A stretch of 64,000 nucleotides of DNA from Candidatus Gastranaerophilales bacterium. Its GTDB lineage: Bacteria > Cyanobacteriota > Vampirovibrionia > Gastranaerophilales > Gastranaerophilaceae. The notes beneath the pieces are model-generated. The model was not told where the DNA came from, made no database searches, and saw only the letters and a list, made by a program, of their open reading frames with translations. Both the position numbers and the translations under genes were made by a program. Shown in pieces: positions 33,059-41,913 of the stretch. The stretch covers positions 1-64,000 of the forward strand of contig CALUPY010000003.1 of assembly GCA_944322755.1 (NCBI GenBank). Direction: 5' to 3'. How positions within the stretch are numbered: position 1 is the stretch's first letter; each line of letters begins with the position of its first letter.

Positions 33059-34525
33059 ATGCCAAAACAAAAAACACAATACATAATAAAATCTTGTCCC
33101 TCGGATGACACTGTTCAACTTGAAAGCCTTTTGAATTCAATGTCAGCAGAAGGCTGGGATTTGTACACTATGCACGAAGCAGAAGCAGATGACGGATTCT
33201 GTTTCAACTGTATCTTCATAAGAGATGCAGAAAATACAGAACCTGAAAAAGAAGAGGATTTTGACGAAACCTTCGGTTATAAAACAACAATGCAAAAAAT
33301 AATATATACTCAAAATGAGCCTTATGAACGATGTGTGGATATTCAAAGAAAAATTAAAGACAAAAGAAACCGTATCCAGAAAATAAAATCCCTTATTGAC
33401 GAAACATCAGAAGACCAGCGTCACGGACTTAACGAAGAAATGTACAATATAATGGAAGAGCTGAAAACCTTGAGAAAGCAGCTTAATGAAGTAATTTCGC
33501 CGGACATTATGAATGATAAAATCGGACAGGAAAAACTTACGCTAAGACTGAGCGAAGAAATTATAGAACTGGTTAATCCGGACAGCGATGAAGTAAACCT
33601 TATCGCAAAAACCGTAAAACTCCGTCAGAAACTGGCGGATGAGCTTGGATATATTATTCCTAAAATAAAATTCGAAAACTCTGAAACACTTCAAGCAAAC
33701 GAATTTTCTATTGATGTAAGAGGTGTAAGTGCAATTTGCGGCAGAGTATACCCGGGGTATTTGATGTATTTTAAAGACCAGCTAAGTCTCGATAAACTGC
33801 CAAAAAGCGCTATAAAAGACACGGATATCGTTTCAGGAAAACCGGTAATGTGGCTTCCTGAGGAACAAACAAAAAGCTTTTGGGAATCAGGTCAGGACGC
33901 AGCAACTGTAATCATCCGCGCACTCGAATTTATTTGCATCAGATATGTAGACAATCTCTTTGATTATACGGATTTAAACAGATATATAGAAATTGTCGCA
34001 TCACAAAATCTTTTTCTTGTTGAAAATATCATCCCTGATATGGTTTCTGTATCAGAGTTGAAGTTTTTGCTTACCAGCCTGATAAAAGAATATGTTTCCA
34101 TAAAAGATATCACTTTTATATTTGAAAAAATAAACGACAGCACTGAAAGTACAACGAAAGAAGAACTCCTGGCTGACGTGAGATTTGGACTATCGCGCAC
34201 AATATCAAAAAGCGTTGCAAATGAAAACAATATTATTCAGGCATTTGAACTAACAAACGAACACATAAAATATTTTTATGGAAAAATTACTGAAGAGGGT
34301 GAAATTTTCAGATTTGACAATGCAAAAATAAAATCAATCGTTGCTAATATAAATAAAGCAATAGACAAACATGGAATAACCGCACCGAACGTTGTCCTGA
34401 TTGTACCTGAAAACATTCGCTATATAACAAATATGCTTTTTGAACGTGTTATGCACAACGCAAGAGTCATAACAAGAGCAGAAGTTGCTGACGAATTCTT
34501 TGCCCAAATCATAGACAAAGTGTAG
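33059..34525 (+). CDS. Soluble FlhA/SctV C-terminal-domain protein with DUF4177-like N terminus
   Basis: A 488-aa cytoplasmic protein. Residues about 5-57 look like DUF4177 (YIIKSC...LESLLNSMSAEGWDL...FNCIFIRD); 92-148 is a coiled coil; 160-488 matches the cytoplasmic domain of the type III export gate FlhA/SctV: KLRQKLADELGYIIPKIKF (187-205), ANEFSIDVRGVSA, a GKPVMWLPEEQ strand, LKFLLTSLIKEYVSIKDI (334-351), a VRFGLSRTI helix and the closing VVLIVPENIRYITNMLFERV. The eight membrane helices of FlhA are absent. SD CGGAGG is strong. No other export genes lie beside it. Domain assignment is firm by motif order; function unknown. Confidence 0.8.
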   Translation: MPKQKTQYIIKSCPSDDTVQLESLLNSMSAEGWDLYTMHEAEADDGFCFNCIFIRDAENTEPEKEEDFDETFGYKTTMQKIIYTQNEPYERCVDIQRKIKDKRNRIQKIKSLIDETSEDQRHGLNEEMYNIMEELKTLRKQLNEVISPDIMNDKIGQEKLTLRLSEEIIELVNPDSDEVNLIAKTVKLRQKLADELGYIIPKIKFENSETLQANEFSIDVRGVSAICGRVYPGYLMYFKDQLSLDKLPKSAIKDTDIVSGKPVMWLPEEQTKSFWESGQDAATVIIRALEFICIRYVDNLFDYTDLNRYIEIVASQNLFLVENIIPDMVSVSELKFLLTSLIKEYVSIKDITFIFEKINDSTESTTKEELLADVRFGLSRTISKSVANENNIIQAFELTNEHIKYFYGKITEEGEIFRFDNAKIKSIVANINKAIDKHGITAPNVVLIVPENIRYITNMLFERVMHNARVITRAEVADEFFAQIIDKV

Positions 34526-34541
34526 AAGTAAGAGTGAATTT

Positions 34542-35780
34542 ATGAACGAAATCATTAATAACGCAGAAGAAAAAGTCCAAAAATACTTTAAAAAAGTGGA
34601 CAAAATAAAAGAACTCAATCAGGAAAAGGTGCTTAGCGCTTTTCAAAAATACAAAATAGGGCTTGAGCATTTTTCAACAGTAAGCGGATACGGACACGAC
34701 GACATGGGGCGTGAAGCTCTTGACAATGTCTATGCGGATGTTTTTAAAACAGATGAAGCAATTGTTAGAAACCACTTTGTTTCGGGAACTCACGCAATCG
34801 CCTGCGCGCTTTTCGGAAACCTCAGACACGGAGAAAAACTTGTTTCTGTCGTAGGAACGCCCTATGACACAATGGAAGAAGTTATCGGCACTAGAGGAAA
34901 TCTGAGGGCTTCTCTTATAGGACACGGGGTAAAATACGAAGAAGTCGGGCTTGCTAAAAACGAAGAAGGAGAGGAGTTTGCAGACCTCGACGGCATTGAA
35001 AAAGCCGTGGATAAATCCGTAAATATGGTGACAATCCAGCGTTCCCGCGGGTATTCACTACGAAAATCTGTTGATATAGAAACAACAAAAAAAATTATAG
35101 AAATTGTAAAATCAAAAAATCCTGACTGCATATGCTTTGTGGATAATTGCTATTGCGAATTTGTCGAAGAAAAAGAGCCCACAGAGATTGGCGCTGACTT
35201 AGTGGCCGGCTCGCTTATAAAAAACCCCGGCGGAGGGATAGTAGAAGCTGGAGGATACATTGCCGGCAAAGCCGAATATGTAGAGCAGGCAGCCTGCAGA
35301 CTCACCGCACCGGGAATAGGAAGAGAAGGCGGCGCAATGCTAAACCAGCTCAGGTTAATATTTCAGGGTCTTTTTATGGCACCGTCTGTTGTTTCAGAAG
35401 CCATAAAAGGCGCAATACTTGCGTCTCAGGTGTTTGAGGATATCGGTTTTATTTCTACCCCAAAACCGTCTGAACCACGCACTGACCTGATTCAGACCAT
35501 AAAATTCGGTGCACCGGAGCCATTGATGGCATTTTGTAAAGCACTGCAGTACTATTCACCGGTCGAGTCATATCTTACTCCGATTCCGGATGAAGTACCG
35601 GGCTATGACGACAAACTCATCATGGCTGGTGGAAGTTTTATCGAAGGCTCGACAATAGAGCTCTCGGCCGATGGCCCGATGAGACCGCCATTTGCTGCAT
35701 ACATGCAGGGCGGATTAAACTACGCGCACGTAAAAATAGCCTTAAACGGCGTTCTGAAAGAACTCGGCATACAAGGTTAA
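34542..35780 (+). CDS. Methionine gamma-lyase family / aluminium-resistance protein (PLP)
   Basis: A 412-aa PLP enzyme of the family annotated as aluminium resistance or methionine gamma-lyase family. Visible: FVSGTHAIACALFGNLRHG, VVGTPYDTMEEVIG, the aspartate for PLP in CFVDNCYCEFVE and the Schiff-base Lys in AGSLIKNPGGGIVEAGGYI. True substrate in this family is not established. It starts 16 bp after the FlhA-like gene and is probably cotranscribed with it. Confidence 0.92.
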   Translation: MNEIINNAEEKVQKYFKKVDKIKELNQEKVLSAFQKYKIGLEHFSTVSGYGHDDMGREALDNVYADVFKTDEAIVRNHFVSGTHAIACALFGNLRHGEKLVSVVGTPYDTMEEVIGTRGNLRASLIGHGVKYEEVGLAKNEEGEEFADLDGIEKAVDKSVNMVTIQRSRGYSLRKSVDIETTKKIIEIVKSKNPDCICFVDNCYCEFVEEKEPTEIGADLVAGSLIKNPGGGIVEAGGYIAGKAEYVEQAACRLTAPGIGREGGAMLNQLRLIFQGLFMAPSVVSEAIKGAILASQVFEDIGFISTPKPSEPRTDLIQTIKFGAPEPLMAFCKALQYYSPVESYLTPIPDEVPGYDDKLIMAGGSFIEGSTIELSADGPMRPPFAAYMQGGLNYAHVKIALNGVLKELGIQG

Positions 35781-35794
35781 AAATGTTATACCGG

Positions 35795-36475
35795 CTATGA
35801 GAAGAAGTGACCGCGTTTTGAGTTCAGTGTAATTTCATTAAACGAATACAAACGCGCAGGACGTTTTGAGCCTGATTTTGTGTATTCATCCAGTTCCTTT
35901 AATATGGACAAAGCAAGGAATTTTTTTCTGAAATTTCTTTTGTCCAGTTTTTTGTCGAGAATAAGCTCATAAGACTTTTGCAGCTCTGTAAGAGTAAACT
36001 TTTCAGGCAAAAGCTGAAACGCAATCGGACAAAACTCCAGCCGTTCTCTGACCCTTTTCAGGGAATATTCAATAATCTCTTTGTGGTCAAATGCCAATGG
36101 CGGAAGATTATAAACAGGATGCCACTCAACCTCGGTAATCTCTGAATTGTCCTCAAACGACAGTACAATATCATCAGAGCGGATAAGTGCAAAATATGCG
36201 CAGGTAATAACCCTTGCTGTCGGGTGCCTCAACGGGTCACCAAAGGTGTAAAGCTGTTCTAGATAAATGTTTTGAACGTTTGTTTTCTCCTTCAAAATTC
36301 TCAATGCAGCTGCATCAATTGTTTCAGATATTCTGATAAAACCGCCAGGAATAGCCCATTTGCCCTTAAATGGTTCATGCGCACGTCTGACAAGGAGCAC
36401 TTTAAGTTTTCCGTCTTTAATCGTAAAAATAACTACGTCGGTTGTGACCTCATGTGTTTTTGTCTCTTTGAACAT
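35795..36475 (-). CDS. Nudix-fold transcriptional regulator, NrtR-like
   Basis: A 226-aa protein with an N-terminal Nudix fold (about 1-140) and a C-terminal winged helix (about 155-215: FTLTELQKSYELILDKKLDKRNFRKKFLALS). The Nudix box reads GGFIRISETIDAAALRILKEKTN: the glycine and first glutamate are present but RE-EE is changed to RI-EK, so hydrolysis is unlikely. This is the pattern of NrtR-type regulators, which bind ADP-ribose and control NAD-related genes. No NAD genes are in the window, so its targets are unknown. Confidence 0.85.
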   Translation of the reverse strand: MFKETKTHEVTTDVVIFTIKDGKLKVLLVRRAHEPFKGKWAIPGGFIRISETIDAAALRILKEKTNVQNIYLEQLYTFGDPLRHPTARVITCAYFALIRSDDIVLSFEDNSEITEVEWHPVYNLPPLAFDHKEIIEYSLKRVRERLEFCPIAFQLLPEKFTLTELQKSYELILDKKLDKRNFRKKFLALSILKELDEYTKSGSKRPARLYSFNEITLNSKRGHFFS

Positions 36476-36479
36476 CCTT

Positions 36480-36770
36480 ACCCGTCCCGTAATAATTAGT
36501 TTTTATAACCTTGGGTATATTTTAAATTAAATAGTGTATTTTGTACAAGTATATTCAAAAAAATTTACAAATACCGGTACAGGACAGATAAAGACAGGAT
36601 AATCATACAAATAATATTTGTTTTATTCAGAAATTATATTTTTATTAAATTTTATTTACCTTGACGAAAAGTTTGTTTTTTTGAGGTATAATAATAAAGT
36701 GGAAGTAAAATCTTTATAGGGGATTAGAGAAATTTCGGCTAAAACTGGAATAATACGGCATATAGTAGTA
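36480..36770. other. Divergent intergenic region before bamA
   Basis: AT-rich, about 290 bp. TTGACG (36661-36666) and TATAAT (36687-36692) lie 20 nt apart on the plus strand and are the best promoter candidate for bamA. Otherwise nothing recognised. Confidence 0.4.
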
Positions 36771-38639
36771 ATGTGCGCAATGTTTTTACTGGCATGCCCG
36801 TCTTTTTGTGCGGAAGGCGACCAGCAGTTTGTCAGCCCTTTGCTGCGCCCCGAAGACGTTCAGCCTGCTGAGGAAAAACCGGCTGAACCGGAAGTAAAAA
36901 TCCACTCTATTGAATTTTCCGGAAACAGACTAATCGATTCAAATGATATATTAATGAACATGACTCTGCAGGAGGGTGACGCCTACAGCGTAGAAACCAT
37001 TCAGGAAAACCTGAAAAGAATTTACAGCATGGGGTATTTTAACGAAAAGATAAAAGCTGTTCCCCTGAAAGTTGATGACAAAAATATAAAACTCAGAATT
37101 TTAGTCGAAGAAAATATTCCGATTACCGGTTTTACCGTAACCGGAAACGATTCGCTCGCCACAAGCGATATTATGAAAATTCTCGATCCTCTTATTGACA
37201 AACCCCAGAATATCATCAAAATCAATGAAGCAATCGAGCAAATCCAGGATTTATACGCGAGTGAAGGCTATATTCTTGCGCGCGTCGTATCAGTAACAGA
37301 TGACCCGGACGGAGTTGTAAACATAGACATTGATGAAGGAACAATCGGTTCTATCACAATCGAAGGCAACAAAAAGACAAAAGATTTTGTCGTAAAAAGA
37401 AACGTACTTACTCAGCCCGGAACGGTTTACAACGAAAACATTATTAAACAAGACCTTATGCGTCTGTACGGAACACAAGCATTCAAAGATGTACGCCGTA
37501 CAATCGAGCAGGATGATGAAGACCCGGGAATCTATAACGTAACGATTCACCTTGAGGAACAGCGAACAGGAACGCTCTCTCTAGGTGCAGGTCTGGATAC
37601 AGCCACCGGTTTCTTTGGTTCAGGCGGTTTTACGGACAACAACTTCCGCGGAAACGGCCAGCGTGTATCGCTTAACCTTCTTGCCGGTACAGGTATTATC
37701 ATGGCGGACAACTCCATGCTTAACCGCGCAAACCTGCAGGCAGAAGTCAGCTTCTTCGAACCCAAGCTGAAAGGTACGGACAATGCACTTCTTGTTAAAG
37801 CATTCGGACGAGACTTTGCCAGCTATCAGGTACCGCTTTCAATCGAACAGAGATTCGGTATAGAAGCTACCATCTCAAGACTTCTGAACGAAGAAAAAAC
37901 GCTTACGGGTTCGTTCTCAGTCGGGCTTGAAAACGTTCATGTTAAAGAAGGGGACGCAAACCAGATTCGCAACCTTTATGCATATCATAATATTCCGATT
38001 TCAGAACGTGCAAAACAGCTGCAGGGCGGTTTATTCCTGACTTTATCACCGAGTCTTATATACGACACAAGAGACAATACATCTCATCCGAGAAACGGTG
38101 TACTTGCTAATGTAAGGTTTGATGAATCACTCGGTGTTGACGACTTTAGTGCAACTTTCGGTAAAATCACCGGTAGTATCAAGAAATACTATCCTGTTGC
38201 AAAGAAATCATCATTCTCGCTTGCGTTCAGAGCCGGAGGCCAAATCCACGGAGACATCCCGGAAGTTCTTGCATATCGTTTAGGCGGCCCTTACACCATC
38301 AGAGGTTTCAGAATGAGCGGAGTAGGTACAGGTCGCGGTTTTATGATGGGTTCAGCCGAGTTCCAAACTCCGATTCCGTTTGTTGACCGTCTGAGCAAAG
38401 CTAAATTCCTCGACAACGTAAGGCTTGCAGCCTTTGTTGACGCAGGTCAGATATTTAACCCGACTGTCACAAATGACATATACTACAGGCCGCTGCACGC
38501 TATTACAGCAGGTGTAGGACTGAGAGTTTATATACCCGGTGTCGGTCCGCTCAGCATTGACTGGGGATACCCGCTCACCGGCGTAGGCAACAACCAGAGC
38601 AAAGGCGCATTCACATTCGGTGTAGGAGAATTCTACTAA
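36771..38639 (+). CDS. bamA: Omp85-family outer membrane assembly protein (BamA)
   Basis: A 622-aa protein: signal peptide (VMCAMFLLACPSFCA), about three POTRA domains (from KIHSIEFSGNRLIDS at 44, ITGFTVTGNDSLATS, IGSITIEGNKKTKDF), then a 16-strand barrel with the family loop GGPYTIRGFRMSGVGTGRG and a C-terminal strand ending FTFGVGEFY with the terminal aromatic. It inserts outer-membrane proteins. Three POTRAs resemble cyanobacterial Omp85. The ATG used has no clear SD and no positive charge ahead of the hydrophobic core; codons upstream (36723-36770) would supply Arg and Lys but offer only an ATT start. Confidence 0.93.
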   Translation: MCAMFLLACPSFCAEGDQQFVSPLLRPEDVQPAEEKPAEPEVKIHSIEFSGNRLIDSNDILMNMTLQEGDAYSVETIQENLKRIYSMGYFNEKIKAVPLKVDDKNIKLRILVEENIPITGFTVTGNDSLATSDIMKILDPLIDKPQNIIKINEAIEQIQDLYASEGYILARVVSVTDDPDGVVNIDIDEGTIGSITIEGNKKTKDFVVKRNVLTQPGTVYNENIIKQDLMRLYGTQAFKDVRRTIEQDDEDPGIYNVTIHLEEQRTGTLSLGAGLDTATGFFGSGGFTDNNFRGNGQRVSLNLLAGTGIIMADNSMLNRANLQAEVSFFEPKLKGTDNALLVKAFGRDFASYQVPLSIEQRFGIEATISRLLNEEKTLTGSFSVGLENVHVKEGDANQIRNLYAYHNIPISERAKQLQGGLFLTLSPSLIYDTRDNTSHPRNGVLANVRFDESLGVDDFSATFGKITGSIKKYYPVAKKSSFSLAFRAGGQIHGDIPEVLAYRLGGPYTIRGFRMSGVGTGRGFMMGSAEFQTPIPFVDRLSKAKFLDNVRLAAFVDAGQIFNPTVTNDIYYRPLHAITAGVGLRVYIPGVGPLSIDWGYPLTGVGNNQSKGAFTFGVGEFY

Positions 38640-38660
38640 CCAATAATCTGTGAGGGAAAT

Positions 38661-39587
38661 ATGTACAACAAAGATAAAATCATAAAAGCATCTATTATTG
38701 TGGGATTTGTGCTGCTGTTTTTATTGAGCATGCCATTTTTTATCATAGAAAACCCCGAGAAATACAGAAACAATGATGTGTTAAAAAGCGAAGAGCAGCG
38801 GGATTCACAGATTGCACAGCAGCAAATGCCAATGCCCCAGCAGACTTTTTCACCAATGCCGCAGACGCAGACAACAAATTCGGCTTATGCAAAAATGCAC
38901 AACAGCGGAATCCAATACTACTCTCAGCATGACTATATGAATGCAATGGCGATGTTCAAGGAGGCATTGCGCCTAAGCCCGGGAAATAAGCTCGATACAT
39001 ATTATCTTGGGCTATGCGAAAGCAAAATGCATGACTACCCAAATGCAGAGTCAAAATTTGCTTCAGTTGAAACAGCATATGCACATAAAAAAGAGTACTG
39101 GCTTGCAAGGGCATTGAATGCAAAAAATCTGCAGCAGGATGAATTTTTAGAAAAAGCGCAGACATATATACAAGAAGCACATGAGCTTGATTCAAGTGAC
39201 TTGCAGGTTCTGTTCCACAGAGCCCAAATAATGAAAGCAGCTTACAATTCATACAAACGGGCATACAATGTTCAAGACGGAAATCCGACTCTTGACAATC
39301 CAAAAAATATTCTTCTCAATGCATATCAGGATTTGTACAGCGCAGCAAAAATGCAAGGTAATGAACAATACGCAGAACTTTCGTCAGAAGCTATTGCAAG
39401 AATCCAAAGTTACTCCCGTGTGCAAAATATGATGCAGCAAACAACTACTCCCTCAGCAGAAATTCAAGTTCAAAATCAAAACATAAATCAGAATCACAAT
39501 CTGCAGCAAAATACCCAATCACAGCAAAATACCGGCGTCCATCCCGCCGATATCCAGCTGATTGAAAACCTGCCTGTTATGGAATAG
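38661..39587 (+). CDS. Membrane-anchored TPR-like protein
   Basis: A 308-aa protein with one N-terminal membrane helix (IIVGFVLLFLLSMPFFII, residues about 12-30), a Gln/Met/Pro-rich linker, then tetratricopeptide-like helices (YAKMHNSGIQYYSQHDYMNAMAMFKEAL, LSPGNKLDTYYLGLC, a pattern near 75-220). The tail is Gln/Asn-rich. It lies 21 bp after bamA with SD GAGGG and may belong to the same transcript, suggesting a periplasmic or envelope role. Confidence 0.8.
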   Translation: MYNKDKIIKASIIVGFVLLFLLSMPFFIIENPEKYRNNDVLKSEEQRDSQIAQQQMPMPQQTFSPMPQTQTTNSAYAKMHNSGIQYYSQHDYMNAMAMFKEALRLSPGNKLDTYYLGLCESKMHDYPNAESKFASVETAYAHKKEYWLARALNAKNLQQDEFLEKAQTYIQEAHELDSSDLQVLFHRAQIMKAAYNSYKRAYNVQDGNPTLDNPKNILLNAYQDLYSAAKMQGNEQYAELSSEAIARIQSYSRVQNMMQQTTTPSAEIQVQNQNINQNHNLQQNTQSQQNTGVHPADIQLIENLPVME

Positions 39588-39591
39588 CGCT

Positions 39592-40164
39592 CTAGCCGTC
39601 ACCGCCGCCAAAGAGACCGCTAAAGAAGCTGCCCAGTTTTTTAACTCCGTTTGTGACGCCTTCTGCTGCACCGCCAACAACATTAAACGGTGTTTCTGTC
39701 GTAACGGAAGTGAATCCTCCAAGGTTCGAGAACAGATTTGCAACTGACCCCATCGAATTTGTTATACCGTCGGCAATACCGCCGATACCGTTGACCCAGG
39801 TCAAAGCTGTTCCGACTTTATTTTGGGCGGTGGTTAAATTGTATCCGCTTGACATTGCGTTATTGTAGCTGTTCCATGCTTTGTCATTCATTCCGTACAT
39901 ATTGTAGCCGCAATTTCCATAATTTATACCAAAAATATTATTGCTGTAGCCGCCAAGCGCTGCATAGTTTACATTACAGTAAAGAGGCGACTGGTCAAAA
40001 CGGTTCATATTCCAGATATTGCCATACATTGAATTTAGCGGCGTAGTCTGAACAAATGACGAGCCGGGCACTGTAACGTGGCTGCCCCAGCCGGGATTTC
40101 TCAGATTAGCGAGACTATATTTCTCTTGCATTTGTTGAAATTGTTGTAATCCTGTTTTTGTCAT
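39592..40164 (-). CDS. Unrecognised 190-aa Gly/Asn/Tyr-rich protein
   Basis: Starts MTKTGLQQFQQMQEKY. No signal peptide. The middle is rich in Asn, Tyr and Gly (YSNNIFGINYGNCGYNMYGMN) and the end is glycine-rich and weakly hydrophobic (VNGIGGIADGITNSMGSVANL, FSGLFGGGDG). I know no family. Its leader carries the shared TATA element 26 bp before the ATG. It meets the TPR gene tail to tail. The composition suits a secreted or surface protein, but that is inference. Confidence 0.7.
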   Translation of the reverse strand: MTKTGLQQFQQMQEKYSLANLRNPGWGSHVTVPGSSFVQTTPLNSMYGNIWNMNRFDQSPLYCNVNYAALGGYSNNIFGINYGNCGYNMYGMNDKAWNSYNNAMSSGYNLTTAQNKVGTALTWVNGIGGIADGITNSMGSVANLFSNLGGFTSVTTETPFNVVGGAAEGVTNGVKKLGSFFSGLFGGGDG

Positions 40165-40178
40165 AATCTCATCTCTTT

Positions 40179-40215
40179 TTTATCCTCTTATATATATAAA
40201 GTATATAGAGATAAA
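40179..40215 (-). promoter_or_regulatory. TATA-rich shared element before the 190-aa gene
   Basis: Minus strand TATATACTTTATATATATAAG followed by AGGATAAA. Near-identical to the elements at 41761-41790 (minus) and 51317-51346 (plus). Confidence 0.5.
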
Positions 40216-40281
40216 ATAATTGACATTTTTAAAACATGCATGTTACAAAACTTCACATTGCCGGTAAAACACCCACAAAAG

Positions 40282-40869
40282 CTATTTCGAACCAGTCTGA
40301 CCTACAACATCATTTATATATTTTATGATATTTTCATTATAATAACTGTTTTGTGCAGAAAAAGGAAAAACTGTTTTTTTTAACTCTCCTGAAATTTCAT
40401 TGACCTTTGCCTGAATACGGGATTTTGAAGTCAAATCTATTTTTGTCGCAACAACAACGCAGGGCAGATTGTGATAGTCTATCCACTCCTGCATTTGGCG
40501 GTCATTTTTTTGTATATCATGTCTTGAGTCAATAAACTGTATCAAAAGACACAAGGACTCACGGTTCAACAAATACTCCTCAAGATTTTTCTGCCAGTTG
40601 TCCTGCATCGCTTTCGAAACCTGTGCATACCCGTATCCGGGCAAATCCGCCACAATATACTTTTCATCAAAATCAAAAAGATTAATCAGTCGAGTTTTGC
40701 CAGGTTTGTTACTGGTTTTTGCGAGTTTATTGTTGTTTGTCAGTGCATTTATAAATGAGGACTTACCGACATTCGAACGTCCTATCAGCGCAATTTCAGG
40801 TTTTGCAAAATCCGGACACTGACTGAGTTTTTCCGCACTAACTATGAACTTTGCTTTTTTTACTATCAT
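40282..40869 (-). CDS. engB: Ribosome biogenesis GTPase EngB/YsxC
   Basis: A 195-aa TrmE-Era-EngA-EngB-type GTPase acting in 50S subunit assembly. G1 GRSNVGKSS, G2 region KPGKTRLINLF, G3 DLPGYG, G4 ATKID and G5 PFSAQN are all present. Length is usual. Its first 32 bp overlap the end of the 82-88-aa ORF upstream. Confidence 0.95.
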   Translation of the reverse strand: MIVKKAKFIVSAEKLSQCPDFAKPEIALIGRSNVGKSSFINALTNNNKLAKTSNKPGKTRLINLFDFDEKYIVADLPGYGYAQVSKAMQDNWQKNLEEYLLNRESLCLLIQFIDSRHDIQKNDRQMQEWIDYHNLPCVVVATKIDLTSKSRIQAKVNEISGELKKTVFPFSAQNSYYNENIIKYINDVVGQTGSK

Positions 40870-41104
40870 CTAACTTCTTCTTTTTATACAAAACCGTGTA
40901 AAGGAGATTGTACATTTTTGGATTGTTATAGACATTTATCTGGGTCGCTTCATCGGAGATATTGAACTGTATTTTATTTTTTACACCGGTAAGCGAAGTC
41001 TCAACATGACAAATCTGTATTATTCTATCTCGAATAATACTCATCGGTTGTGACAAAAAGATTTCAAATGTCTTGAAAATATTCATCACAGGGTATGATA
41101 TCAA
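40838..41104 (-). CDS. Small protein upstream of engB, unrecognised
   Basis: An 88-codon frame from a TTG (or 82 codons from the ATG at 41086). No clear SD for either start. The sequence (PMSIIRDRIIQICHVETSLTG, ISDEATQINVYNNPKMYNLL) looks coding and the overlap of 32 bp with engB suggests coupling. Beyond it, 41105-41361 is AT-rich with no gene seen. Confidence 0.5.
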   Translation of the reverse strand: MISYPVMNIFKTFEIFLSQPMSIIRDRIIQICHVETSLTGVKNKIQFNISDEATQINVYNNPKMYNLLYTVLYKKKKLDDSKKSKVHS

Positions 41105-41361
41105 ACATATTCTTTTAGTTCAATAAATTGTAAATAAAATGAAATTTAATTTAATGGAATCTTTATAAATTAAACTGAACACAAATTTATTGAACAGTAT
41201 AAAAAGTCAGATTTTTACAACACAATAACTGCACCCCGTGAACTAAACAGGGCAGCCTGCACAAAATGATATATTTTTCTTTCCGTTTACCGTTTAACAC
41301 CCTTACATACGGTGCGTAAAGTTTAGAATTACATTGAACGGTATTTATTAAAACAAATTTA

Positions 41362-41670
41362 TTAAGCACTAAGGTTGATAGTGAAGTCTTTCTTGATGTT
41401 GTTTTCAAGAAGTTTCTGCAAGCTTTCAAGCTGTGCAGTTGCAGCTTTCTGCTGAGTTTCAAGGTTTTTCTGCTGGAGTTCAAGATAAGAATCCATATAT
41501 TGAAGCTGTTGAATCTTCGGGTCATTTTCCCAGTCAGAGCCGGTGCAAGCTGTTGATAATGTATAAGCTATGTTCTGTCTTTTGTTGCTTATACCCATGA
41601 TGCTGAACTCAAGATTGCTTTTGTAAAGAGTCAAGCTCAAAATGTTTGTGTTTACTGCTGCGACAGTCAT
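41362..41670 (-). CDS. 102-aa helical-hairpin protein of unknown family
   Basis: Begins MTVAAVNTNILSLTLYKSNLEF and ends LETQQKAATAQLESLQKLLENN...FTINLSA. There is no signal peptide; the protein is probably two antiparallel helices. The overall plan (short, exported-like N terminus, long amphipathic helices, hydrophobic C-terminal strand) recalls small type III secretion rod, needle or chaperone proteins, but I see no sequence proof. SD AAGGAGAG precedes the ATG; the leader is about 100 nt and begins at a shared TATA element. Confidence 0.7.
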   Translation of the reverse strand: MTVAAVNTNILSLTLYKSNLEFSIMGISNKRQNIAYTLSTACTGSDWENDPKIQQLQYMDSYLELQQKNLETQQKAATAQLESLQKLLENNIKKDFTINLSA

Positions 41671-41760
41671 GTCAATCTCTCCTTAATCATTTAGTCTAGT
41701 GGTACGGTGGTAAAAAAGGTTTTAAATTAGGTATTTTTTTAATCTAGTTTTTAAATTTTC

Positions 41761-41790
41761 TCTCGTACATATATAAAGTATAAACAAGAA
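41761..41790 (-). promoter_or_regulatory. TATA-rich shared element before the 102-aa gene
   Basis: Minus strand TTTATACTTTATATATGTAC followed by GAGAG. Member of the same set as 40179-40215. Confidence 0.5.
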
Positions 41791-41913
41791 ATAAAATTGC
41801 TATATTTATTATATATTACGTAACAAAAGTTAACAATTACCGTACACCAATAGACAAAAGGGGTTTAGATTATTTATACAGCAGAGGTAAATATATTTAA
41901 TATATACTTTTTA

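Noticed and set aside
40220-40260. Plus-strand TTGACA promoter near 40220
   Set aside because: It points into the antisense of engB, with no gene or terminator that would make use of it.
41187-41525. Minus-strand ORF of 112 codons
   Set aside because: It overlaps the better supported 102-aa gene in another frame and has no SD.
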